Positions 46,849-57,630 of a stretch of 63,147 bases of DNA are shown here, in pieces. Within the stretch, counting starts at the first letter, position 1. Each line of letters starts with the position of its first letter. Below the pieces are notes generated by a model. The model made no database searches. It was not told the DNA's origin and worked only from the letters and a program-made list of their open reading frames with translations. This DNA is from Oxalobacteraceae bacterium (lineage in GTDB: Bacteria; Pseudomonadota; Gammaproteobacteria; Burkholderiales; Burkholderiaceae_D), in assembly GCA_947374865.1 (NCBI GenBank), contig CANCDR010000016.1, forward strand, positions 1-63,147, given 5' to 3'. A program made the translations under genes and the position numbers.

Positions 46849-48099
46849 GTGAAGCCGTGGTACAAAAAACTGGGGCCGGGGCTCATTACCGGCGCTGCAG
46901 ATGACGACCCAAGTGGGATTGCTACCTATTCGCAGGGTGGGGCCCAGTTTGGTCTGCATATTTTGTGGACCGTCTTGTTCACTTATCCTCTCATGGTCGG
47001 CATTCAAATTGTCAGTGCCCGTATCGGTCGCGTGACTGGCGAGGGTCTGTCGGCCAATATCCGGCGCAATTACACGCCTGGCTTGCTCTACTTAATTGTT
47101 GGCATGCTACTGATCGCCAATACCATCAACATTGCCGCCGATTTGGCTGCCATGGGCGATGCTGTCCATTTGCTCATCGGCGGCCCGCCGGCGCTGTATA
47201 TTGTTGGCTTTGGCGTGCTGTCGCTACTTTTACAGGTGTTCATTCCTTATCGCGCATACGTGGGCGTGCTGAAGTGGCTCACGCTCGCTCTATTGGCCTA
47301 TGTGGGGGTGATTTTTGCTGTGCAGATTAACTGGCTTGAGGTTTTGCGCGGCGTGGTCATGCCCAGATTGAGCCTGCAACGCGATTATGTGACGACCGTC
47401 GTGGCCATTTTCGGCACCACCATCAGCCCTTATTTATTTTTCTGGCAGGCCTCACAAGAAGTCGAAGAACTACAATCGGAAGGTCACGGGCTGGCCTTAA
47501 AAGAGGCGCCCGAAAATGCCCGCGCACATCTGGATCGCATTAAGGTTGATACTTATATCGGGATGGGCATCTCGAATCTGATCGCCTTTTTTATCATGCT
47601 CACGACGGCCGTAACGCTGTATGCCAACGGCATTACCAACATCCAAACCTCGGCCGACGCGGCCATGGCGCTCAAACCGATCGCCGGCGAATTCGCTTTT
47701 CTGCTGTTTTCGGCTGGCGTGGTCGGCACCGGTTTGTTGGCAATTCCGGTGTTGGCGGGTTCGGCCGCGTATGCGGTCGCTGATGCCTTTGGCTGGAACA
47801 AAGGGCTTGATCTCAAACTGGCAATGGGCAAGCGCTTTTACGGCATCATCGCCGCTTCCACCTTAATTGGTGTGGCCTTGGGTCTGACCAATCTCGACCC
47901 CATCAAGATGTTGTACTGGGCGGCCGTCATCAATGGCGTGATCTCGGTGCCGATCATGGTACTCATGATGCAGATGGCGGGGCGGCCGGCCGTGATGGGC
48001 GACTTTATCATCACCCGGCGGCTGAACTTCCTTGGCTGGGCAGCGACGCTGGTCATGGGTGCGGCTGTGCTGACCATGTTTGGCACCATGCTGTTTTAA
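46849..48099 (+). CDS. Nramp-related metal ion transporter
   Basis: Eleven-helix SLC11/Nramp-fold protein, 416 aa from GTG 46849. In helix 1 the metal-binding segment is DPSGIATYSQ where canonical Nramp has DPGN; in helix 6 TISPYLFFWQ stands where canonical members have a Met in MPH. These positions set metal selectivity, so Mn/Fe transport is not assured and another divalent ion is possible. A TTG start at 46750 adds residues not typical of the family; GTG has AGG nine bases upstream. Confidence 0.82.
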   Translation: MKPWYKKLGPGLITGAADDDPSGIATYSQGGAQFGLHILWTVLFTYPLMVGIQIVSARIGRVTGEGLSANIRRNYTPGLLYLIVGMLLIANTINIAADLAAMGDAVHLLIGGPPALYIVGFGVLSLLLQVFIPYRAYVGVLKWLTLALLAYVGVIFAVQINWLEVLRGVVMPRLSLQRDYVTTVVAIFGTTISPYLFFWQASQEVEELQSEGHGLALKEAPENARAHLDRIKVDTYIGMGISNLIAFFIMLTTAVTLYANGITNIQTSADAAMALKPIAGEFAFLLFSAGVVGTGLLAIPVLAGSAAYAVADAFGWNKGLDLKLAMGKRFYGIIAASTLIGVALGLTNLDPIKMLYWAAVINGVISVPIMVLMMQMAGRPAVMGDFIITRRLNFLGWAATLVMGAAVLTMFGTMLF

Positions 48100-48163
48100 G
48101 GAGACTGGGGCCGTCAGGCTGGCGAATGTGGATTTTTGTCAACATTTTCTGTAAAATTACGGA

Positions 48164-48880
48164 ATGTTGAATCCCCATTCAAATGAAGACTTGAAACAAA
48201 CTGAGCCGGACTTGTTTCTGTTCATGGCCTCTGCCGTGCATGACATGAAAAATTCTCTCACGCTGATGCACCACACGGTAGAGACATTGCTCAAGGATAC
48301 GCATTACCAATCCAATCCGGCCTTCCCGCAAATCAGTCATATGTTGTTTGAAACGGATCGACTTAATCATAAGTTGATTCAAATGCTAGCAATTTACAAA
48401 AAGGTCGGCACGCGTGCCTATCCTTATGATCCGCAAATGATTAGTCTGCCTGATTTCGCCATGGCGGTAGCGGCACATCATGGTTTGCTGCTGGACGCTC
48501 GGCATATACGACTAGACGTTGCAGTGCCGCATGACTTAAGCTGGATTTTTGATGAAGATGTTGTGCTGGGCGTAATTAATCATGCAGTGAACAATGCCAT
48601 TCGTCATACCAAAGATCGGATTGGTCTGACGATTCGTGAAGTCAATGGCATGTTGGAAATGCGTGTCGATGATAATGGTGATGGAATGCCTGAAAGCATG
48701 CTCGCGATGCCGCAGGCCATCCGCAGCGGCGTCAACTTTGCCACCGGCAGCAGTGGTCTGGGGCTGTATTTTTCCCACCAGGCGGCGATCATGCATCGTC
48801 ACGCTGGACGTTGCGGTGATATTGCCCTGGCAAATGGCGGCCTGTACGGCGGTGGTGGATTTATGTTGCATTTACCCTGA
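48164..48880 (+). CDS. Soluble histidine kinase
   Basis: Small sensor-kinase core, 238 aa, without transmembrane helices or an obvious sensor domain. Phospho-acceptor His26 is in AVHDMKNSL, the N box is NHAVNNAIRH, and the G boxes DDNGDGMP and GSSGLGLYFS are intact. It likely receives input through a partner protein. The REC-TPR gene starts 8 nt after its stop, so the two form a pair. Confidence 0.88.
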   Translation: MLNPHSNEDLKQTEPDLFLFMASAVHDMKNSLTLMHHTVETLLKDTHYQSNPAFPQISHMLFETDRLNHKLIQMLAIYKKVGTRAYPYDPQMISLPDFAMAVAAHHGLLLDARHIRLDVAVPHDLSWIFDEDVVLGVINHAVNNAIRHTKDRIGLTIREVNGMLEMRVDDNGDGMPESMLAMPQAIRSGVNFATGSSGLGLYFSHQAAIMHRHAGRCGDIALANGGLYGGGGFMLHLP

Positions 48881-48887
48881 GACGAAG

Positions 48888-50549
48888 ATGGCCTTTGATA
48901 ATCCGACGCTGAAAAATTGGGCGAATAAAAAAGCCTTATTGATCGATGACTTTTCCGGCATCCTCACGGTGATGCGCTCCATGTTGCGTCATCTGGGAAT
49001 TGAAAATCTGGATCAGGCACTCAATGGTAATGAGGCATTGCTACTGCTTGAAAAAAATCGTTACGATTTGGTGATCTGTGATTACAACCTTGGCGATGGT
49101 AAAAACGGTCAGCAAATCCTCGAAGAGGTCAAGCAGCGTGAACTGATTCTCCCCTCAGCTATCTGGCTCATCGTTTCGGCGGAGAAGGGCGTGGAGGCTG
49201 TCATGGGTGCGGCCGAACATCAGCCTGATGGCTATGTTGTCAAGCCGATTACGGAAACCGCCCTGCTGGCACGCTTAGCGCGTATTGCAGAAAAAAAGAT
49301 TATTTTCAGAGATATTGATCGCGCCATGGAGGCCAAGGCCTATTCGGTCGCCGTTCAAGCCTGCGACAAATGCCTGGTCGATCCTAAGAACAAGCTACAC
49401 ATCATCGATTTACTCAGACTCAAGGCGCAATTATTGTTAAAGATTGAGCAGCCCGACAAAGCCCGCGCCGTCTTCGAACAAGTCATGGCAACCCGGGATT
49501 TTTCCTGGGCTAAAACGGGACTGGCGAAGGTGCATTTAATTAATAACGAGTTATATGCCGCCAAGACCTTGCTGCAAGAGGTGATTCAGGACAATCCCAA
49601 TTATCTGGAAGCCTACGACATTTTGGGGGAGTGTCTTTTACGCCTGGAGGAGAGCGAAGCAGCCAAGAAATTGCTGGCTGCAGCGACCCAATTGTCGCCC
49701 AACTCGGTTCTGCGGCAACGTAATCTGGGTGAGCTGGCCATGAAACTGGGCGACTTCGCGACGGCTGAGAAGGCCTTTCGTCGCGGCGTACTGGTCGGTA
49801 AATATTCGTTCCATAAAACGCCAGATTCTTATTTGGGATTGGCGCGCGTTTGTGGTCTCAAGGGAGATTCGACCGAGGCCTTGAAGCTGCTTAACATCGT
49901 CCGGGAAGAATTTGGCACCAATGATATCGAGCTCAAAGCCAAGATCTCTGAAACCCATGTGTTCAATGACTGTGGTGCGCTTGCCATGGCGCGCCGGGCT
50001 GGCAATGAGCTCAGTGAAATCTTGAGCAATACCACCATTCGACCAGATTTAGCGGGGTGCATGGATCTGGCCAAACTTTTGTTGACGGTGGGTGCGACAG
50101 AATCGGGCAATGATCTGATCCGCGAAATCATTCTTAATCATCATGATAATCCGGTCCAGATCCAAGAGTGCCAGGCTATTTTTGATACCCAGTCTATGTC
50201 GCATGCCGGCGCAGAAGTGATTGCCAAAGCCAGCAGAGAAGCCAGTGAGATGATGGATAAGGGGATGCTGCTGTGGCGATCGGGGGAACTGGCGGAGGCA
50301 GTCAACTGGATGCGCAAATGTCGGCCAAAAATGTCCACCAATAGCCGATTTTTTCTTAATAATGCTCGATTATTAATCACGTATATTGAAAAAAATGGCC
50401 CGAACCGCGGACTTTTGGATGAGGCCAGGGAGGTGATCGCCAAGGCGGATCAACTGAGTCCCGATAACCGACGTTCAGCTGAAATGATGGAAAAACTCGC
50501 CGCCTTTTCAATCGATAGTGCGTCGCAAAGTGACAGTCGTGCAAGTTGA
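48888..50549 (+). CDS. Response regulator with TPR repeats
   Basis: 553 aa with an N-terminal receiver domain (acid pocket Asp20-Asp21, phospho-acceptor Asp65 in VICDYNLGD, Lys in VVKPITE) and about 400 residues of tetratricopeptide repeats (for example KLLAAATQLSPNSVLRQRNLGELA). No DNA-binding or enzymatic output domain, so output is by protein contact. The ATG follows GACGAAG; upstream in-frame codons lie inside the kinase gene. The terminator 50 nt later closes the pair. Confidence 0.88.
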   Translation: MAFDNPTLKNWANKKALLIDDFSGILTVMRSMLRHLGIENLDQALNGNEALLLLEKNRYDLVICDYNLGDGKNGQQILEEVKQRELILPSAIWLIVSAEKGVEAVMGAAEHQPDGYVVKPITETALLARLARIAEKKIIFRDIDRAMEAKAYSVAVQACDKCLVDPKNKLHIIDLLRLKAQLLLKIEQPDKARAVFEQVMATRDFSWAKTGLAKVHLINNELYAAKTLLQEVIQDNPNYLEAYDILGECLLRLEESEAAKKLLAAATQLSPNSVLRQRNLGELAMKLGDFATAEKAFRRGVLVGKYSFHKTPDSYLGLARVCGLKGDSTEALKLLNIVREEFGTNDIELKAKISETHVFNDCGALAMARRAGNELSEILSNTTIRPDLAGCMDLAKLLLTVGATESGNDLIREIILNHHDNPVQIQECQAIFDTQSMSHAGAEVIAKASREASEMMDKGMLLWRSGELAEAVNWMRKCRPKMSTNSRFFLNNARLLITYIEKNGPNRGLLDEAREVIAKADQLSPDNRRSAEMMEKLAAFSIDSASQSDSRAS

Positions 50550-50598
50550 TGCGGTAAATTTGGCTACGACCAAAGCCGCGTAATATTGTTTAATATGG

Positions 50599-50629
50599 AA
50601 AACCTCGAGGAACGCCTTGAGGTTTTTTT
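50599..50629 (+). terminator. Intrinsic terminator after the kinase/REC-TPR pair
   Basis: AAAACCTCGAGG (50599-50610) pairs with CCTTGAGGTTTT (50615-50626) through a 4-base AACG loop, with one G-U pair, followed by T residues. Confidence 0.88.
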
Positions 50630-50709
50630 ATGCAGAGCAAGGTAAAAAAGTGTTGCTTGGCTTGTTCAGTCCTATAATTGTGGTCCGGTGGTGATCGAGG
50701 AGATCGTAA

Positions 50710-51663
50710 GTGAGTACAGTACAACAAGAAGTCGATGAGCGCAGCAACCTGACGGCCACGAATAAATTCGAACTTTTGCTGTTTCGCCTTGGGGGTGTGG
50801 GAACAGATGGCCCCTCCGAGCTGTATGGCATTAACGTCTTCAAGATTCGCGAAATCGTCTCGATGCCGGAAATTACACCGATCGCTGGCGCCTTGCCGCA
50901 CATGCTTGGCGTCGTCAATTTGCGTGGGCAGATTATTCCGGTGATCGATCTGCCGGGCTTTATCGGCTGCACGCCCAAGTCCGGACTGAATATTATCCTT
51001 GTCACTGAATTTGCCCGTACCACCCAGGCCTTTGCCGTCGAAGCGGTGGAAGATATTGTCCGACTAGAGTGGAACCAGGTCATGTCGGCCGAATCAAGTT
51101 CAGCCAACGGTATGGTGACCTCGATCGCGCGCTTAGACGGGAATGTCGACAAATCGCGTTTGGCGCAGGTACTTGACGTTGAATCCATCGTGCGCAAAAT
51201 GACCCCTGTGCAGGCTAATCACAATGACGCTGAAAAAGATATCAAAGTCCATATTAAACCCGGCTCGATCATTCTGGCTGCCGACGATTCTGTCGTTGCG
51301 CGCGCCATGATCGAAGAGGGCCTCAAAGAGATGGGCGTGGAATACGTCATGGTCAAGACTGGTAAAGAAGCGTGGGATCAGCTGCATGTGCTGGCCAAAG
51401 CAGCGCAGGCCGAAGGCAAAAACATTGAAGACAAAGTGGCGCTGGTGCTGACCGATCTGGAAATGCCGGAGATGGATGGCTTTACGCTTACGCGCTCCAT
51501 CAAGCAGTCACCACAGTTCAAGTATCTGCCGGTAGTGATTCATTCTTCCCTGTCTGGCACGACCAACGAGGAACACGTGCGCAGCGTAGGGGCCGATGCC
51601 TACGTGGCCAAATTCGCCGTCCAGGAATTATCTGCGGTGATCAGGCAGGTCTTGGCTCGCTAA
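50710..51663 (+). CDS. cheV: Chemotaxis coupling protein CheV
   Basis: CheW-like domain (about 20-160; ELYGINVFKIREIVSMPEITPIAG, GVVNLRGQIIPVIDL) joined to a receiver domain (about 195-315; ADDSVVARAMIEE, VLTDLEMPEMDG, KFAVQE), 317 aa. It couples chemoreceptors to CheA and may act as a phosphate sink. The GTG start has a GGAG eight bases upstream; a perfect -10 TATAAT is at 50673-50678 with a poor -35. No other che genes are adjacent. Confidence 0.92.
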   Translation: MSTVQQEVDERSNLTATNKFELLLFRLGGVGTDGPSELYGINVFKIREIVSMPEITPIAGALPHMLGVVNLRGQIIPVIDLPGFIGCTPKSGLNIILVTEFARTTQAFAVEAVEDIVRLEWNQVMSAESSSANGMVTSIARLDGNVDKSRLAQVLDVESIVRKMTPVQANHNDAEKDIKVHIKPGSIILAADDSVVARAMIEEGLKEMGVEYVMVKTGKEAWDQLHVLAKAAQAEGKNIEDKVALVLTDLEMPEMDGFTLTRSIKQSPQFKYLPVVIHSSLSGTTNEEHVRSVGADAYVAKFAVQELSAVIRQVLAR

Positions 51664-51694
51664 TCAGCGGCCCACCCAGAGAATCGAAAAGCGC

Positions 51695-52702
51695 ATGTCC
51701 GGATCACCGCGCACAGCGCGTATTCTTTGGCCCTTGATCGCCTTTGCCTTGCTCAGCCTGGTGCTGGCTTGCGACAGCGGCTCCGTGCATGTTAGTTCAG
51801 CGGCCTTATTTGATGCGGCGCTGGCCTGGATGGCCGGCAGTCCCCCTACGCTGGCTACGACCTTATTGGAATTACGACTTTCCCGCGCGTTAGCCGGCTT
51901 TGTCGTCGGCGCTACCCTGGCGCTGGCCGGGGTGATGATGCAGGCGCTGCTGCGCAATCCCTTGGCTGATCCTTATGCGCTGGGCGTATCCGGTGGCGCT
52001 GCCGTTGGTGCCTTGGCTTCGATGCTGTTGATCGGACTCAGCTGGACAATTGCCCCGAGCGCATTTGTCGGCGCACTGGCGATCGCTTTTCTGCTGCTAC
52101 TGCTGGCCCAGCGCGATTTGCGCGGCGGCATCGTCGAAGGCAATACACCGATTCTGTTGCTCACCGGCGTGATCATTGCGTCCGGCTGCGGTGCATTGGT
52201 GACGCTCATGCTTACGCTGGCGCCAGATAGTCAGTTGCGCGGCATGGTGTTTTGGCTGATTGGCGATTTATCTGCCGCCCAATTTCACTGGCTGCCGCTG
52301 CTGATCCTGATCGGCGCTTTGTTATGGAGCCTGCGCTCGGCGCGCGCGATCAATATGATCGCCATGCACGCCGATGGTGCTGCCGGACTGGGTATTCAGG
52401 TGGGGCGTTTGCGGCGTGGCTTATTCATTGGTGCCGCACTATTAACAGCCAGTGCGGTCAGTAGCGCTGGCAGCATCGGCTTCGTTGGCCTGATCGTGCC
52501 GCATGCCTGCCGATTTGTGCTGGGACCGGATCATCGCTTATTGTTACCGGTCGCGTCTTTGGTGGGCGGGTCGTTTATCGTGCTCACCGATCTCCTTGCC
52601 CGCACACTGATCGCGCCGCAGCAACTGCCGGTAGGCGTCATGACCGCCCTCATCGGGGTGCCGGTATTCTTGCTTCAATTGCATCACATCAGCCGAAAAT
52701 AG
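51695..52702 (+). CDS. BtuC/FecCD-type ABC permease
   Basis: Membrane permease of vitamin B12/siderophore importers, 335 aa, ten helices. Family motifs are GVMMQALLRNPLADPYALGVSGGAAVGA and the GFVGLIVPHACRF loop that contacts the ATPase. The ATPase gene follows after 3 nt; no binding protein or outer-membrane receptor is adjacent. B12 is favoured over iron chelates because a B12-dependent reductase lies downstream, which is inference. No cobalamin riboswitch fits in the 31 nt before the gene. Confidence 0.88.
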   Translation: MSGSPRTARILWPLIAFALLSLVLACDSGSVHVSSAALFDAALAWMAGSPPTLATTLLELRLSRALAGFVVGATLALAGVMMQALLRNPLADPYALGVSGGAAVGALASMLLIGLSWTIAPSAFVGALAIAFLLLLLAQRDLRGGIVEGNTPILLLTGVIIASGCGALVTLMLTLAPDSQLRGMVFWLIGDLSAAQFHWLPLLILIGALLWSLRSARAINMIAMHADGAAGLGIQVGRLRRGLFIGAALLTASAVSSAGSIGFVGLIVPHACRFVLGPDHRLLLPVASLVGGSFIVLTDLLARTLIAPQQLPVGVMTALIGVPVFLLQLHHISRK

Positions 52703-52705
52703 CCC

Positions 52706-53467
52706 ATGCAGATTCAGGGACTTCGATTACAAGCCGGGCAGAAGACGCTCATTGATGGGCTCGATCTGCAGGTCCGGGCCGGCCAATGCTGGTGCATCAT
52801 CGGTCGTAATGGCACGGGCAAAAGTACCTTATTGCGCACTTTGGCAGGCTTGCGTTTGGCGGATGCGGGCACGGTGTTGCTCGATCAGCGCGTCTTATCG
52901 GACTGGTCGATTCAAGACTTGGCGCGCCGGCGCTCTTATTTGCCACAGACGCGGCATGACGCATTCGGCTATCGCGTGATCGAGACGGTGCTCAGCGCCC
53001 GTCATCCGCATCATGAGAATGCTTATTGGGAGTCGGCGCAGGATCTGGCCTTAGCCCATGCTGCACTGATGGCGCTGGATGTGGGTGACTTAGCGCAGCG
53101 CGATGTGCGCAGCCTGTCTGGCGGTGAACGCCAGCGCGTAGCGATCGCCGCCACTTTGGCGCAAGCTTCTCCACTGATGCTGCTCGATGAGCCGACCACT
53201 GCGCTCGATCTGGCGCATCAGGCCAGTGTCATGAAACTGCTGGCAAATTGTTATGCGGTGGAAGGTAAAACGGTACTGCTGGTGAGTCATGATCTCAATC
53301 TGGCGCACAGCATTGCGACCCATGCCTTGTTAATGATGGCAGACGGCAGCTGGCATGCCGGGACAGCACAGGAGGTACTGCAGGCGCCGCTTTTAAGCGC
53401 CTGTTTGGGACATCCGATTGAGGTCATCGAGCAGGGGACGCGGCGTTTTTTTCTGCCGGCGCCTTAG
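52706..53467 (+). CDS. BtuD/FecE-type ABC ATPase
   Basis: ATPase partner of the permease, 253 aa. Walker A GRNGTGKST, signature LSGGERQRVAIA, Walker B LMLLDEPTTALD and switch SHDLNLA are all canonical. It ends convergently 2 nt from pncA on the other strand. Confidence 0.9.
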   Translation: MQIQGLRLQAGQKTLIDGLDLQVRAGQCWCIIGRNGTGKSTLLRTLAGLRLADAGTVLLDQRVLSDWSIQDLARRRSYLPQTRHDAFGYRVIETVLSARHPHHENAYWESAQDLALAHAALMALDVGDLAQRDVRSLSGGERQRVAIAATLAQASPLMLLDEPTTALDLAHQASVMKLLANCYAVEGKTVLLVSHDLNLAHSIATHALLMMADGSWHAGTAQEVLQAPLLSACLGHPIEVIEQGTRRFFLPAP

Positions 53468-53469
53468 AA

Positions 53470-54138
53470 TCAGTCAGGGCCTTCCATTCGACTCGGGTCG
53501 ATATCACGCCACTGCACCAGGCCGGCGCCTTGTTCAAGCATCGCATCCAGGGCCGCCTTGCCATCTCCGGGATGCAGTTCAACCGCGCGGATCGCATCCT
53601 GCACGAGCAGGACCGTAAAGCCGAGCGACAAGGCATCTTCCACTGACCGACGCACACAGTAGTCGGTAGCGAGCCCGCCGATGAAAAGTCGTGTGATGCC
53701 TTGCGCATGCAATTGGCTGGCCAGATCGGTACCGGCAAAGGCCGAGTAGGCTTCCTCTTGCGCTGCAGTGGCCTTGGAGAGGATGCTTGCCGAGCGCGGC
53801 AAAGCCAGCGCTGCGGGAAAGTCAGCACCATGCGAACCAGCGACACAATGCACAGGCCAGGGCCCACCGTGCGTCTGAAATGAACAATGGTCAGGCGGAT
53901 GCCAGTCGCGGCTGGCATAAATTGGCAACGCATGTCCGGCGAACAGATCAATGGTGTGATTCAAGACCGGGATCACCGCATCGCCCTGCGGAACAGCCAA
54001 GCGACCACCGGGCAAGAAATCATTCTGCACATCGACGATCAGCAAGGCGTCCTGGGTTTGCAGATGCGTTTGTAAAGGTGCCTGCAGGGGCAATTGCATG
54101 GGCATCTGCTGGTGCAATTTGAATGCGCGCTTCGTCAT
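53470..54138 (-). CDS. pncA: Nicotinamidase
   Basis: Hydrolyses nicotinamide to nicotinate in NAD salvage, 222 aa. Catalytic Asp36 (VDVQND), Lys in SKATAAQ and Cys in ATDYCV are present, with metal ligands in DWHPPDHCSF. The first about 29 residues are low-complexity (QLPLQAPLQT) and unlike the family, so translation may really begin at an inner ATG (about 54105 or 54099). Divergent from pncB. Confidence 0.9.
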   Translation of the reverse strand: MTKRAFKLHQQMPMQLPLQAPLQTHLQTQDALLIVDVQNDFLPGGRLAVPQGDAVIPVLNHTIDLFAGHALPIYASRDWHPPDHCSFQTHGGPWPVHCVAGSHGADFPAALALPRSASILSKATAAQEEAYSAFAGTDLASQLHAQGITRLFIGGLATDYCVRRSVEDALSLGFTVLLVQDAIRAVELHPGDGKAALDAMLEQGAGLVQWRDIDPSRMEGPD

Positions 54139-54144
54139 GCCACT

Positions 54145-54158
54145 TTGACCTCATTCAA
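54145..54158. promoter_or_regulatory. Possible FNR/Anr-type site
   Basis: TTGAC-CTCA-TTCAA matches 8 of 10 positions of the FNR/Anr/Dnr consensus TTGAT-N4-ATCAA with correct spacing. It lies between divergent pncA and pncB, 7 nt from the annotated pncA ATG. If pncA starts at an inner ATG the site would sit about where an activator should. The match is short and could be chance. Confidence 0.3.
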
Positions 54159-54303
54159 GCGATGCCGGTTCCGCTCAGCGCAGCCCCTGTGCGAAACCAG
54201 TCGACTTTCAGTTCGCAATGCGGTCTTTTGCTGGCGCATATCAAGACGACGCCGAAAGCCGTCGGGCAGGATGGATTTTTGACTTGATTTCGCTGAATCG
54301 CCG

Positions 54304-55692
54304 ATGAAACACTATAGCGAACGTGTGTTACTGACCGACCTGTACGAGATGACCATGTTGCAGGCGTATTTTTCGCGCCGCATGAATGACATTGCCGTGT
54401 TCGAGTTTTTTGTGCGCCAGCTACCCGCCTCGCGCAACTTCCTCATGGCAGCCGGTTTGGCGCAGGTGCTGGATTATCTGCACACCCTGAGCTTTGATGA
54501 AGATGACCTGCGGTGGCTGCGGGAGAGCGGCCAGTTTGATGCAGCCTTCATTGATTCGCTCAAGGATTTGCGTTTTACCGGTGACGTCGACGCGCTGCCG
54601 GAAGGGACCGTCTTCTTTGCCGATACACCAGTGCTGCGCATTACGGCACCGCTGCGCGAAGCCCAGCTGATTGAAAGCAGACTCATGAACCTGCTGCATT
54701 TTCAGACCCTGATCGCCTCCAAGGCGGCGCGCTGCGTGATCGCCGCGCAGGGCAAACAGCTGGTGGATTTTGGTCTGCGCCGAGCGCATGGGGCTGAGGC
54801 GGCAGTACTGTCGGCGCGCGCTGCGTATCTGGCAGGCTTTGACGGCACAGCGACGGCGGTGGCGGCGCCTTTGTTTGAGATTCCGGTGTTTGGCACCATG
54901 GCGCATTCGTTTGTGCAGGCACACGATTACGAAACGGATGCGTTTGCCAATTTTGCCCAGACCTTTCCGCATAACGCCACGCTACTCATCGATACCTTCG
55001 ACACCGAGGCGGCGGCGCAGCAGGTGGTGCGGCTGGCACAGTGGCTGGGCGAGGAAGACAATATTCATATCAAGGCCGTGCGTATCGATAGCGGCGACCT
55101 GGAACAGGCGGCACGACGGGTCAGGCAGATTCTGGATGCCGGCGGCTGTCAGGAGATCGGCATTTTTGTCAGTGGTAATCTGGACGAGAACAGTTTGCAG
55201 TCCTTGGTCGACAACAGGGCGCCGATCGATGGCTTTGGGGTCGGTACCCACATGAATACCTCCAACGATGCACCTTTCCTGGACTGCGCTTATAAATTGG
55301 TCGCGTACGCCGGCCAGCCGTGCCGCAAACGTTCGGAAAATAAAATGCCCTGGCCGGGTGCCAAGCAGATTTTTCGTCAGCTGGATGCACACGGCAGTCT
55401 GCACTCTGACACCTTGGGGATGGCGCAGGAACAGCTCGCCGGTCAGGCTTTGCTGACACCGGTGGTCCGTGATGGACAGCAGTGCGTCGCGTCGCCATCG
55501 ATGGTGCAAATGCGCCGCCATGCGCAAGCCGGGCTGGCCAGCTTAACGCCGGCGCTGCGCATGTTGACGCCGGTGCCAGTCTATCCGGTGAAAATTTCAG
55601 AAGGATTGTGTGCGCTTGCGCAGCAGGTCGATGCGCATCAGCAGGGCTTGGCGCAGGCCGATCGTGCGCGCTGGGGCTTTAATGTTGAATAG
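54304..55692 (+). CDS. pncB: Nicotinate phosphoribosyltransferase
   Basis: Converts nicotinate and PRPP to nicotinate mononucleotide, 462 aa. The opening LLTDLYEMTMLQAYF, the FGLRRAHG segment, the RIDSGDL site and FGVGTHM end are characteristic. It uses the product of PncA, and a PRPP synthase paralogue is encoded downstream, giving a compact NAD-salvage group. Confidence 0.93.
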   Translation: MKHYSERVLLTDLYEMTMLQAYFSRRMNDIAVFEFFVRQLPASRNFLMAAGLAQVLDYLHTLSFDEDDLRWLRESGQFDAAFIDSLKDLRFTGDVDALPEGTVFFADTPVLRITAPLREAQLIESRLMNLLHFQTLIASKAARCVIAAQGKQLVDFGLRRAHGAEAAVLSARAAYLAGFDGTATAVAAPLFEIPVFGTMAHSFVQAHDYETDAFANFAQTFPHNATLLIDTFDTEAAAQQVVRLAQWLGEEDNIHIKAVRIDSGDLEQAARRVRQILDAGGCQEIGIFVSGNLDENSLQSLVDNRAPIDGFGVGTHMNTSNDAPFLDCAYKLVAYAGQPCRKRSENKMPWPGAKQIFRQLDAHGSLHSDTLGMAQEQLAGQALLTPVVRDGQQCVASPSMVQMRRHAQAGLASLTPALRMLTPVPVYPVKISEGLCALAQQVDAHQQGLAQADRARWGFNVE

Positions 55693-55731
55693 ACGCTTGC
55701 ACAGTCCGCTACAAAATCGGCTGCAATTCTG

Positions 55732-57630
<1,899 letters not shown>

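Noticed and set aside
51664..51694. Cobalamin riboswitch before the btuC-like gene
   Set aside because: Only 31 nt separate it from cheV, far too short for the riboswitch, and no B12-box sequence is seen.
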